A DNA stretch of 64,000 nucleotides from Larix kaempferi. Its lineage: Eukaryota > Streptophyta > Pinopsida > Pinales > Pinaceae. The notes under the pieces are model-generated. The model made no database searches. It had not been told where the DNA came from and worked only from the letters and a program-made list of their open reading frames with translations. The translations under genes and the position numbers were made by a program. Shown one piece after another: positions 46,011 through 57,267 of the stretch. Location: assembly GCA_027924585.1 (NCBI GenBank), contig BSBM01000047.1, forward strand, positions 22,755,501-22,819,500, read 5' to 3'. Every line of letters starts with the position of its first letter. The stretch's first letter is position 1.

Positions 46011-49000
46011 CTATCAATGATTTGGTTTTGGAAAAACAAAGAAGTATACCCACTAATTTGAATATATCTTAACTATGGGTTTTGAAGACTTTAAATAAGG
46101 GTGTAAGGGATTACCAACTATGAAGGAGTAATACCCTAACTAGCGTAAAAAATGTAAATAATTCAAAGTTGAAATAAGTGAAAATTGACCTAGGAGATAA
46201 AGTCTTATCCCAAGGTGTTATGGCTTGTATTTAAATTTTCAGTTTAAATGTAACATTGACTATAGAGCATGGCTACGAAATAAATTCAATAGTGTTTACA
46301 GATGCCATAGTAAATACGTTCACATGATGGACATGTGTGGGGAGCCGAGCTGTCTCAACCCTAATACTTTGGAAAAAGGGTTTGACACATGACTAAAGTT
46401 CATTTGCATTTGTGAAAGAGAGCTGAGCTCTCGGCCGCCATGGCTAGGAAGCTCTTCACCGAGTTTCAGTTTTGAAGAACAATACACAACTCGTAGGAAA
46501 ATGATTTTTCCCATGGAGTTAGTTATTTGTCTGCTTCTTGTCATGAGGAACTCTACCATGCAGAGATGGCTCGCATCCAGGACAGCCACTGGAAATGGTA
46601 GACGTTTAGCACCCTTATAAGCTTTTATTCGCATTCTTAATAATTTTTGTTGTTATCAATCTTTAATGACTGGTTTTTATAATGTAATGATAGGAGGTTT
46701 ATTCACACCCTGGGTTTCTCTGCTCATGCCGAACAAACTCGACAAGAAGGATTTTCGATGGTGGAAAGTTACAGAGTCTAGAAAAGGCTTGGTAAGCCCT
46801 AGGACGTCTTGGATAACCTCTGTACGAGCATTGATGATGATTGTTTACTGTCGGTGTTAGGGTTATTTTAAATTCTTAGAGCCAAATGGGAATGCTTAGG
46901 TTACAAAGTTATTTTGTAAATGTTTATGGCTATACGCCCACCATTGGGGTTTTCTCCCAGCTTAAGAATATTGTGCTGAGAATTTTTGAAGTCTGCTTTG
47001 TATATTTTCTTGTTTAAAACTCAGGGTTTTTCTTTAGATGTGTAATTATAAATTTTTCTTCCATGTTACTTCCAGCGAATACGTTTTGTTTTTAATTCTA
47101 GCTTCATAAATTCATGTAAAGGATTATGGGTTGAACCCTAGATACTACTATGGTTTTGGTTAAAGAATCGTTACCATTGCTAGCTCTGTTGTGATGATAA
47201 TTATCTTGTTTTGATGATGATCATACTACTGTACAAGCATTTTTATGCTATGGGTGAATGTATGAAATGAGTGCTCTGTTTATAATTGATAATTATGTTT
47301 TGGGAAACTTTTTGAAATTATAAGCATCTTTGAGAACAGTCTTTCGACTGCAAGAGTGAAATGCATTTCTGAATATGGTATTTATATGTATAATTGTTAT
47401 TAAGGAAATGGGCAGTGCCCTGGATGTGAATTGTACATGTTACAGGATTGGAACCCATGAATTTATTTATTAAAAGAATTCGTTATTTGCTAAACCCTAA
47501 GCACAATCATGCTCTGTAGAAAAGGATATTGGATTTGTTAATGAAATGATCGTTGAAGGGATACGATCCTGAATACGTATCTTTCCCAGATTTTATAATT
47601 GTATTGTTGTAAGGGTTTACACCCAAATTCATCTACGATGACTCTGTTTCCAGTACTGTAATTATATTTGGTTTATAATAACACTTGAGATGGTAATCCA
47701 AGCTATAGTCCATTCCTAACCTATTTAGGTTTATAAATAAATAGTCAGAGGATGAACCTTCGGGAGGTTCAATCCCTCGACCACTGCCTGCGTAGATCTT
47801 TTCCTACAGTCTCGTGAATGTGGTATTTAGGTTATTAAATCTAGATATTAAGTGGTGAATATTATTGTTTTAAGATTCCAAAACTATGACATAATTGTGA
47901 ATAAATACATTCTGTAAATTAGAGGGGTTAATATGTAAATGGCTCTATATTGAAATTGATAATGTATCTCAGTAGAGTATTCGATTCTAAATTTAAATCT
48001 GTCCATTTAATGTTTCCAGCATTAGGGTTTATTTTAATAAAAGATTTTTGGAATCAAGTTAACTCTGTTTAATATTTATGTAATGTCGATACCTCCGATA
48101 GTTCTATTTAGTCATTTAATAAAATTTTACTTTATAGTTTGCAGTGTTACTCTAGTTTATATAAATATATGCTGTAATCTATTTGAATATGATATTCTAA
48201 ACCTAATCAACATTCTAACCGTAATATCAAGATCATTTCAAATATATTTTATAGTTATTGAATCATACCTACTTAAATCAATTCTCTATACTATACTAGA
48301 GTACATCACCAAGGTGAAAGGAAAAATACATAGACAATTTACAAATCATCATTTAAAAATTGGAATCTTAATAATTCCATCATTTATACAAAAACAAATT
48401 ATCAGTTCAGTACTCTGCTAAATCTAACAACTATTTAGATATCTAGGTAGCATTACATTATGATAAGAAACTTTCAGAAATATATATAAACTAAAAAACT
48501 AAACCAAAAGAAATGTAGAACCTGTTTAACTGTGTAGGTGGACAAACACCCAAAGAAGACTGTTCCTCCCAACCGGCTCCCGAAAGCATCCAAGCTTACT
48601 TTCTTTAGGACCCCCGAGCCTTTTCACTGAACCACCAGGACGAAGATACTATGTAGAAGTATGTGACAATCTCTTTGTGTCTCATTAATCATGAAGACTT
48701 GCATACAAAACACTCTCTTCAAAACTTAGCAGAATAGAACAGTCTTATCCTGCAACTCATTAGTTAGCATTCCCCTCATCTAATCTCTTGTGTGCTCAAC
48801 ATAGCAGCTTCCAACAAATCACAAGGAAAAACTAGTGAGCCTCTTGCCCAATTCGATGGATATAAGTCTGCCTATGTATTTGGGTCAGTTTATCATTTAA
48901 TGAGCCACCTGCTCAGTTCAACCTTCCTTGAGGAACATGACCACATTTTTAGGGAAGTTGCCTCTTGCAATAGCTAGTAAGTGAGTGCATATGCTACCAA

Positions 49001-49433
49001 TTGTCAATTTCCTTCTACACCAGTTTCATTCCTCCTAGTGGTTCAATGAACACTCTTCAATAGTCCTCTTTGGATGAGTGTCTCCTATTTTAATTTATTG
49101 AATAATAATAATATTCAATTACAGTCATCCTTGACCATCCTTGGTCAATAACATAAAACTTTACAATAAAATTTAAAGTAATGTTTTTCCTAAACATAAA
49201 ATGTTTTCAAGTATAGGTAGGTTACAAGGATGTCCCTTTCTTAAAAATAAAAATACCTTTATAAAAAAACAAAAAATCATAAGTGTTGATGAGAAACAAT
49301 TTATCTAAACAAGTTTTGAAGGATGACCCTTTCCTAAGGATAATCATTCTAAATACACACATTAAATATAATTATAATAATGAACTAGATTTTAAAAAAT
49401 GATGAAATGATCACATAAGTAACTTACTAAACT
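46011..49433. other. Unassigned region, mixed composition
   Basis: No family recognised. 46300-46870 is less AT-rich and contains GCCGCCATGG (a good start context) but only an 11-codon frame. 'gggttNNNaccc' words (near 47131 and 47612) recall those in 11481-13710, so part may be leader of the same LTR family. An open stretch at 48792-48977 has no recognised product. Confidence 0.35.
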
Positions 49434-49590
49434 TTATATAAAAATATTTCCAATCAATCTTGGATGCAAGTGGTCAGTGATCAAACTAAGGATAGGCACT
49501 TTATATAAAAATATTTCCAATCAATCTCGGATGCAAGTGTTTAGTATAAAAATATTTCCAATCAATCTCGGATGCGGGTCGTTAGTGACT
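49434..49590. repeat. Short triplicated unit
   Basis: The block aaaatatttccaatcaatct, followed by (c/t)ggatgc, occurs three times (starting near 49441, 49508 and 49547). The longer flank ctaaggatagg is shared by the first and third. Local duplication. Confidence 0.85.
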
Positions 49591-49596
49591 AAGGAT

Positions 49597-49959
49597 AGGT
49601 GGTGCGAGGGCCAAGGTACGTGGGGAGTTATGAATATGGGTGGAAATTCCCGGGGATGTCGAGAAGACAGGGGAATTTGGGAAAGAAATGGAGGAACTAT
49701 AATGGATTTCGTACACAGGGAGTACGTTCGAGTAGGCGACAATGAGTTTTTTGTTTGGGGAATGTTTATTGAGAAAGAAAGTGATCTCGATATGGAATCA
49801 TTCAATCACTTTGGCGGGTGGAAGGTACGAGTGATGGTTTTTAACAAAATGGGGATTCGTCTTGTTCCTTCATCATATGGGATGGAGGGTGGTTCATCCA
49901 CCCAAACACTAGGAGGAAATGTTCGTTCACAAAATAGAAATTCATTTTCTCTATTATAG
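49597..49959 (+). CDS. Open stretch of unknown product
   Basis: The reading frame is open from within the triplicated repeat to 49959 and includes IMDFVHREYVRVGDNEFFVW. I do not recognise it. The part derived from the repeat is unlikely to be protein; the rest could be a small remnant of a mobile-element protein. No promoter or splice signals are evident. Confidence 0.2.
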   Translation, partial: RWCEGQGTWGVMNMGGNSRGCREDRGIWERNGGTIMDFVHREYVRVGDNEFFVWGMFIEKESDLDMESFNHFGGWKVRVMVFNKMGIRLVPSSYGMEGGSSTQTLGGNVRSQNRNSFSLL

Positions 49960-50799
49960 TCTAGGGTGTTGAGTCCGTTGACTTGTAATCAAGTTATATG
50001 ACTAATTTTATGTTGTTATGGTTATGTTATTGAATTTGTATTAGGTAGTAACTATGGAGAATGTTATTATAGTCGGTTCCCTTAGTAGTATTGTTCTTTG
50101 GAGTCTAAAGAACATAGTTCCTAGTGGTCAGTTGGGTTATGTATATGCCCTATTTTCCCTTATAGGGAGGGGTGTTTGGTTATGGAGGCTTTGGTCATGG
50201 GTGATAGACTCTCGAGGAGATGGTCAATTGATTGTGGAAGACATGAAACTGTGATATGTACTCTTGTTTTGATAATATAATATAGTCCTATCTTACTTAC
50301 AAAAAAAATTCCAATCAAATAATTTAATTTCAATTCAAAAACACTTTATCTCATCTTAACAACTTTAATAGATTAGAAAAAAATTGCTCAAATGATTATG
50401 GTCAAATAACTTAATGAAATTTCTATGTTTCCTTTATTTTTTGTGGATTGATAAGTTTTAGAGTTTGATTTTATTTTTTATTTTCAATAGAAATTATTAG
50501 GAATTATATTAAAAAGGGAGCTCAATCAAGCACATGATTACAAAGAAAAACTTCTTAGCGTTAAAATTCTATACTTCCTAAAGTAAATCGAACTTCCTTA
50601 ACTAGCCTAGGACATTTACGATTACAATCTTTTTCCTGGTTGCTAGTCTTTCCCACATATTCATGACAACTAGAATGAATTCTTACAAATTGATTACATA
50701 ACAAAATGCAGAAACAAGCCATTCTACCTACTAAGAGTAACTTCCTTTAAGTAGGAAGTCTAAAGTTGCATGCTTCCTTGATGAGGCATGGACATCTGG
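49960..50799. other. Unassigned
   Basis: No recognisable gene. One open stretch (50054-50254) lacks family likeness. The rest is AT-rich. Confidence 0.35.
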
Positions 50800-52160
50800 T
50801 TCTTTTCTTCCTTAATCTCTACTTGAATCCCACCCACTTGTGATAGGCAGGGATGGATGATATTCATTTTTAAGAGCATCAACAAAGGAGATCGTCCCTT
50901 CTTTCTTAGAAGAGAGGGGTGGTGGAACTACAAGATTTAACGGTGCTTTCATTGGCACCTCCTCCTTGGCCAAATCCAAGTCCTCTTCCTCTGCTTCCTC
51001 ATGTTCTTTAGATGTGTTTTATTCAATCTTTTGTTCTTCCTCAAGTTCCTCCTTTTCATCTTCATATGTTGTTTCTTTCTCTTTTGAATTCCCATCCATA
51101 GAAGTCCAAGGAGGGGAGTTTTCTAACGGGGCATTATTTAATTCTGATTCTGGGGTGATCTCAAAGCTTTGATCTAGATCTTCATTTTAAAAGAAGCCAA
51201 GAGCATCAAAGCTTTTGGCTATAAATTTTGAAGGGATATTTTCCTCTGTTCCTTTTTTTCTGGTACCTTCTTTTTCACTTGAAAACAATGATCAAATATT
51301 CCTCTTTGTATGTTTCCTTATATCCTTTGCAGGGATACTCTTATGTCTGGAGACTGTCTTGAATCATGTTTCATTGGAGGAAGGGGTTTTCTCTTGTGAG
51401 GTTGGGTGGGATGATGTTCTCTTTTCTTTGGACAGCTTCGAGCAAAGTGTCCATAGGAGTGACAGAAGTTGTAATTGAATGGGATTTATTTATAAGCTAA
51501 TGCTTGGAGATAGCTCCACCCATCTAACTTGATCCAAATTTCTTCTAGAAGTCCATGTTCAATATATACCTCTACACATATATTGGTGCATGAGTAGAGG
51601 CCTCCCTTTGGTTCTACACATGCATTGAAATGACCTAGCTTCTTGCTAATAGAAGTTATGGAGTCTTTGTCCCAAAAAAACATCAAAAGGTGATGTAGTC
51701 TTATCTAGCGGGAACTGACTTATTTCTTCTTCTGGGTTGAAATCTAAGTTCGAAGGGGCTAAGAATATCCCTCTTGATCCAATGAAGTATGGCCTAAATG
51801 AAAGATAAAATCTCAATCTTCTCTAGATGAGAACAAAAAAAGGAAAAAACCTTGACCTACAACCATTGAAATACCTGGGTTTTCATAAGAGACACACAAC
51901 ATTTTGTTACCCATAAGTAGATCTCTTTTGGACTAGGCCAGAGGACTGTAAATTTCCCTATCAGCATCATTCCACCAAAACCAGAGCTGGTCTATGATAT
52001 TTCGAGGTGACAATGTCCACCTAAGGGGTTTCATTCATTTTTTTAACAAAAATCTAATGAATGATGTTTTTAGTGGGTGGGAGGGAATCCAGGAGGCCTT
52101 TGAAGACCTCGATCTTATTTCCCAAGTCGACCTCCATTGAAAACAATGGTTTCAAAACTC
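50800..52160 (-). pseudogene. LINE ORF1 (DUF4283 plus zinc knuckle), minus strand
   Basis: The minus strand reads, right to left, VSLMKTQVF and FFWDKDSITSISKKLGHFNA, then CTNICVEVYIEHGLLEEIWI and DGWSYLQALAYK. A zinc knuckle follows at about 51480-51430, NYNFCHSYGHFARSCPKK, whose first Cys is replaced by Tyr. An acidic/Ser-rich tail extends to about 50800. This is the standard order of plant LINE ORF1. Stops and frame changes break it, and ORF2 is not found nearby. Confidence 0.82.
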
Positions 52161-52899
52161 TCAAGAGATCATGCATCCTCACGATCTAGAGAAAAACTCG
52201 GTGATAACGACAATCTGCACCTTTAGCTGGATATAGAGGGCATATGCGGCCTCTAAGTCCTACACTTCTCCTTTTATTGTTCTATCTGATCCGAGCCTTC
52301 GCGAACTAAAATCTTGGCTTGCAATGAGCAACTATATCCTACAAACATTAGATGATGGTTAGGGTTGAAACCCTAGACTCGCCCCTTTCCCACATAGTTG
52401 ATGCTCCATTCCCAAGTTTTTTTACATTCATTCAAACATTTTTAGAGTTTGATTTTATTATAAATATTTTGAAAATCAAATCTAATTTATTTATTTACTT
52501 CCTCTATCTCTTACTTTTTACAAATTCATTTTTACGAATATATTTTAAGTCTTTTCCAATGTCCACTTTAACTATGACTTTGAAAATTAAATATAATTTA
52601 TCTTGATTTGTGTACTTTATTTATTTCATATATTTCACAATTTTTCTCATCATATTTTACATCCTAAACAATGGTCACTTTCACTATAACTTCATGGTTA
52701 GTAGTTATCGGTTTGTATGAAACAATTACTATAAAAACAAAAAAAAAATTATTTATAAAATAACTATTTGTTTGTTTTCCAATAAACAACCTTATCCCAA
52801 ATTTGTCGAGAGAGATTTCACTTTTAGGTCATAATCATTTGAACTCACTTTTGAAATTTATACATAAACAAAAAGATCTATTCAATTTTAATATATATA
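52161..52899. other. AT-rich spacer between two LINE relics
   Basis: The first 200 bases may be the 5' part of the minus-strand LINE. The rest is AT-rich with a short TA run near 52891. No gene. Confidence 0.35.
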
Positions 52900-53290
52900 T
52901 ATATATTAAAAAATAAATTTTAAATTTTATTGCGTAGATGCTCCTTTCCCAACTAGTTATATCATAAAAATTATATGTCAATGCCATGATAGTAATAGCA
53001 TGTTATGGGAGATAGTTCAATAAAAATAAAGTTAATGAAGTATTTCACATAGTGCGATAGAGAAATAATATATATCATTGTTGCATAAGTTACTTTAAGT
53101 TTATATAATAGTTACAAATTTTTTTTTTCAAATTTCTTAATTTTTATGGTTATTTAGATATTTCTCAATATTTCTATCTATTTTTCTTTCTCAATGTTTT
53201 TATCTATTGTAAATGTCTTCTTCTCAACATTTTTATCTACTTCTTTTCTTTTTTCTCAATATTCCTATCTATTGTAAATGTCATATTCTC

Positions 53291-53302
53291 AATGATCCTA
53301 AC

Positions 53303-53349
<47 letters not shown>

Positions 53350-53369
53350 CTTCTAAATGATCCCAACAG

Positions 53370-53408
<39 letters not shown>

Positions 53409-53431
53409 CTTCTAAATGATCCCAACAACTA
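53291..53431. repeat. (TA)n arrays with a repeated flank
   Basis: The unit aatgatcc(c/t)aacaRctatata plus a TA run plus atcttcta is repeated (near 53291, 53357 and 53416). The two long TA runs therefore came from duplication of one run with its flank. Confidence 0.85.
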
Positions 53432-54224
53432 TATATAATCATGTGGTGGTATAACATAGTTTTCCTATTCTAGAGTTGTTTATAATGCAAGTGATATCTC
53501 CATGTCATGATTGAGTGTTAGCATATACAAGTTATATTTCTAGGTCATGATAAAGTGTTAAGCACGGAGTTATTGAAAATACTTCCAAAAAGGTTAATTT
53601 TAGATGATGATGATGATGATATGATTAACTTTCATTGAGATTATTTTTGGTTTATTGGATTTTAAGTAGGGTGTTACTTGGTTTGCTTTAAAATCCAATA
53701 AATATAATGTTACTTGGTTTGCTTTAATTTTTTTTTTTTCTAGTTAACTATTATCTTTTAAATAAAGCTCGTTCAATTTCCTAGTCTTATCCCAAAATAC
53801 CATTTTCTAAATGATCCAATATTTTTCTTTTTCCCAAACTAAATGATCCAATATTTTTCTTTTTCAGAAACTAAATTACCCAATATATAATTATGTTGTG
53901 TGGGAAACATATTTCCACATGTCATTTTCTCATTCCAATTTTATATGGCTATTGGTCAAAAGCACGTTGTAGTTTCCCTTATGTGCACGGTTCTTAGTCC
54001 ATCTTCACGGTGCACGGTTTTGACCAGGCATAATTGCATTTACTGTGAGTAGCTATGAATTTATTTATTTTTGGCTATTTTTGTTAGATACAGAAAAATG
54101 GCAAACACAAATTGTTAGTAATTAATACAAGTGATTTTTTTAAGATATAGAATAAAAAATGGCAAATACAAATTGTTAATACAAGAGGTTGAAAATTATA
54201 TAATGTTTTGATTAATAAGTTTTA

Positions 54225-54480
54225 TGTAGTGTTTAGTTTCTACCAAGTCACAGGTTCAAATCTAATAAAGGAGTAAGGGTTGAAATATTTAAGTTGGCCT
54301 AGGTGAAGGACATTTTAGGTATAGAAAATTACAAATTTAAACGTCATTAGGTAAGGTAAGATCATGTCAGATCATGTCATGAGGTAAGATCATGAGATAG
54401 GAGGAGTTGAAACATTTAAGCTGGGCCATGCGAGGAGTACAATTTGTATAGAAGGAATCATAAATTCAAGTCTCATGAGG
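54225..54480. repeat. Diverged direct repeats in the extra part of copy 2
   Basis: gttgaaatatttaagttggc (near 54278) and gttgaaacatttaagctggg (near 54407) head two units of roughly 130 bp that share a 'aattcaagtctcat'-like end. The word caggttcaaatc (near 54251) resembles a tRNA B box, so a SINE origin is possible but not shown. Confidence 0.5.
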
Positions 54481-55094
54481 GAGGAGTCGTTGACGAAAAT
54501 AAAATCGCCAGATTCTTATTAACTAAAACTAACGTTCCCAATTAATGCATTCATTACCGGAGGCAGTCAACGCTACAGTTACCAACATTACCTCACAAAT
54601 TGTATAAATACAATATAAGTCGCCAATGGCACACAGCACGGCATTTCAATTTGTGTGTGTAGATTAACCATTGGAGGGAATTGCAAATACTAATTGGTAA
54701 ATTTATGGGTGCCTATGTATGGTTATGTATCGAGGGTTAACCTTATTATCAATGGATGGATCATATTCATCTTTCCGAATACTGATCATATTGAAGCAAT
54801 TTTGAAGAGCATATGGTTGGTGAAATATGGGTCGTTTATTCTCAAGTGATGGCATGGAGCCTTTGACCCAGCAAGGGAAAGATAGACCAGGAAGCATTTG
54901 TGGATGTTATTGCTTCGGTTCCCTTTGGAGCTGTGGACACAAAATGTGTTGAAGGGAATTGCAAATACTATTGGTAAATTTATTAGGGTGGACAAAAAAT
55001 CTTTGTATGGAATGGATAAAAGAGTGGCAAGATTTATTGTTGAGCTTGAGATATCCCGAGGGTTGCCACTAGTACAAAATGAGAGATAAGTGAC

Positions 55095-55335
55095 TAGGTG
55101 ACCAAAAAATTTGGTCACCAAAGTTTTTTCAAGGGATAAATGACCAAAATTGAGAAATTTTAAGTGAGCTAACTAAAAATGACCAAGATAAATGACTAAT
55201 TTGGTCACGAGATAAGAACTAAACTAAAAATGACTAAGATAAATGACCAATTTGTCACGGGATAATAACTAAACTAAAAATGACCACATAACAATTGGTC
55301 ATTTATTTGGTCATTTTTAGTTGTGTCACTCCGAC
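55095..55335. repeat. MITE-like unit with tandem and inverted TGACCAA motifs
   Basis: About two and a half direct units of roughly 50 bp (aactaaaaatgaccaagata, then aatgacyaatttggtcacg) start near 55170, 55217 and 55267. The right part contains the inverse (ggtcatttatttggtcattt, then ttagttgtgtcact), and the left end begins agtgactaggtgaccaaa. The outer ends AGTGAC are inverted repeats of each other. Confidence 0.6.
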
Positions 55336-55367
55336 AATGGAAAATTACAATTTTGACAATGAATTTG

Positions 55368-55456
55368 TACAATTTACTAAATTTTAATACCTCAGATGGA
55401 TTCAGAGACCCTAAAACTTTGAATCCATCTGTAGTGTTAAAATTTAGTAAATTGTA
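55368..55456. repeat. Inverted repeat, about 36-bp arms
   Basis: The left arm (about 55371-55407, aatttactaaattttaatac then cagatggattca) is matched by the right arm (55419-55453, tgaatccatctg then ttaaaatttagtaaatt), with a loop of about 11 bases. A further partial copy of the arm (gtagacggattcaaag) follows at 55460. This is the form of a small fold-back element. Confidence 0.8.
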
Positions 55457-57267
55457 ACACTGTAGACGGATTCAAAGACACGAGGAAGTGTCGAACGTAG
55501 CATTAAAATTTCTGAATTATGATGATGAGGATGGTCCTGATGACAATTTGAATGAAATAATGATCCTGTGAACTGTTATGATTTGAAATTCATAACCAAC
55601 TGGTCTAGACTCCCAAGCATGGGTGCCTAATTAATAAGTATGGATCAATTGGCCATGAGCTTCAAAATAAAAATTATATTGTGGTTAAATATTTCTTAAC
55701 CTATGGCAATGCAAATAATATATGAGCCTAAGAGGTGTTGATTCTCGACATTGACATGATTCTGAAGTGTTAAAAGTACATGATGCTAGAGGAGAACCTA
55801 TTAAATTTTGTCACATAGTCATTATGTCTTTACTATCATATCCAGGGAAATGTGTTTGTCATGTCTATATCTTGTTTCACCATTTTTTCTTCCATATGCC
55901 CCCTACGAGACACTTTACAAGTTTCATCTCATGTGTTGTCATGTCATGGTCGAGTCAAGTTTGCAGTTTGTCGTTCCTTGTTAGTTTCATTGTCATGCTA
56001 TGGAATCGATGTCATTGTGTTTAGGTCATCACACTTGTCATGTCATATATCATTTGGAAAAAGCCGTCATTTTTTTACCCTCTCGACACTTGGTTGAAAT
56101 TTTGACAAGTTAAATTGTTTATGTCATGTTAGTTGAAATATATCGATTTTGTGTCATCCACTAATTCGTCGGATGCATCTCTTTTTCATTGTTCTCCTTG
56201 TTCCTAAGATATGTTTTGCAATTTTGAAAAGAAAAAATGCTCGTCCATGCTTCTCCTTACCACCATTCTTTTTTCCCACCTTTTTTCTTTTCATCAACTA
56301 GTATATTCCACTAATGATATATCCCATTTATACCCCATGGTATGTCGACCATTCTACCATCCCATAATAATTTTGTAACCATGTATTAATCATTGAAATA
56401 TATATTAAAAAAATATAAAAAGGACATAATAATTTTTTATAATATAAAATAATAATTTTATTTAATATAAAATCATTTACCATATATAATGTTTATATTA
56501 CATACCAAACATGTATATAATATTACATACAAAACATACAATATATTACACACAAAGACATATATTATTACAAACAAAATATATAATATTAAAATATTGT
56601 CCAGTCATCCCCATAGTTTTAGGTTTGGTTATCCATACTAAATCACTTAGCCCGCGAGTTATGAATATTTTGAAATGGGGAAGGGATTCGAACCCTAGAC
56701 TTGTGCGATGGCAAATATGGGAAGCACGGAGGGCAGTTTTCTGCACGGTTTTGTCATGGTTAGGACTTCAAAGAGTAAGGAGAAATCAATTATCTCATCG
56801 CACAATCCATGCCACTAGATTTGGCCAATGAGGGAAGCATTGTAGATATGTTTGATCACGTTCTAGAGAAGGAATTTGCAAAAAAAATAGAAACTTAAAG
56901 GTGGTTAGGTTTTAAACCTGAATTATCTTTTTTCGATTCATTTTTTCTCAAGAACTGAACATGACTAAATATTCGTATATTTTGGAGAATGAGAATTCAC
57001 AATCTTTTCTCATTTAGAATCAAATGGCGTGTTATCTTCAACATGTTTTCTTACTGTTTTGTTTGTTAGGGTTTTAAAAATTGCTTATAAAACTAAAAAA
57101 CAACACATAAGCATGAAAAATGTCTTTAATTTGGGATTTTGATTCTGATTGAAAGGGCTTCTACATTTTTCAATAGGAAACTCCAATAGATCTAATCTAC
57201 TGGAATTACGAAGGAAGCTCTTTCTTCCCTTCCATATTTCAATTCTACCAATGGAGGGTTCGATATC
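55457..57267. other. Unassigned; one tRNA B-box-like word
   Basis: AT-rich, no gene recognised. gggattcgaaccctag at about 56684-56699 is a perfect B-box-like word on the minus strand, but no tRNA or SINE structure surrounds it. Confidence 0.35.

Larger units (their letters stand above)
52900..55090 (+). repeat. LINE-like repeat copy 2, with DUF4283-type ORF1 fragment
   Basis: Matches copy 1 (43405-44530) at its beginning (52900-53590) and end (54697-55090), with about 1.1 kb of extra sequence between. The coding end is better kept than in copy 1: RVNLIINGWIIFIFPNTDHI, then after one stop LELWTQNVLKGIANTIGKFI and KRVARFIVELEISRGLPL, matching the LINE ORF1 'LELW....L..IGN..G.F...D' and 'ARI.VE.....GLP' blocks. 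Confidence 0.75.

Noticed and set aside
50966-51172. Serine-rich plus-strand frame
   Set aside because: It is opposite the acidic tail of a minus-strand LINE ORF1 whose zinc knuckle is recognisable.
56684-56699. Possible tRNA gene or SINE (perfect B-box-like word)
   Set aside because: No matching acceptor, D or anticodon stem could be formed around it and no A box at the proper distance.
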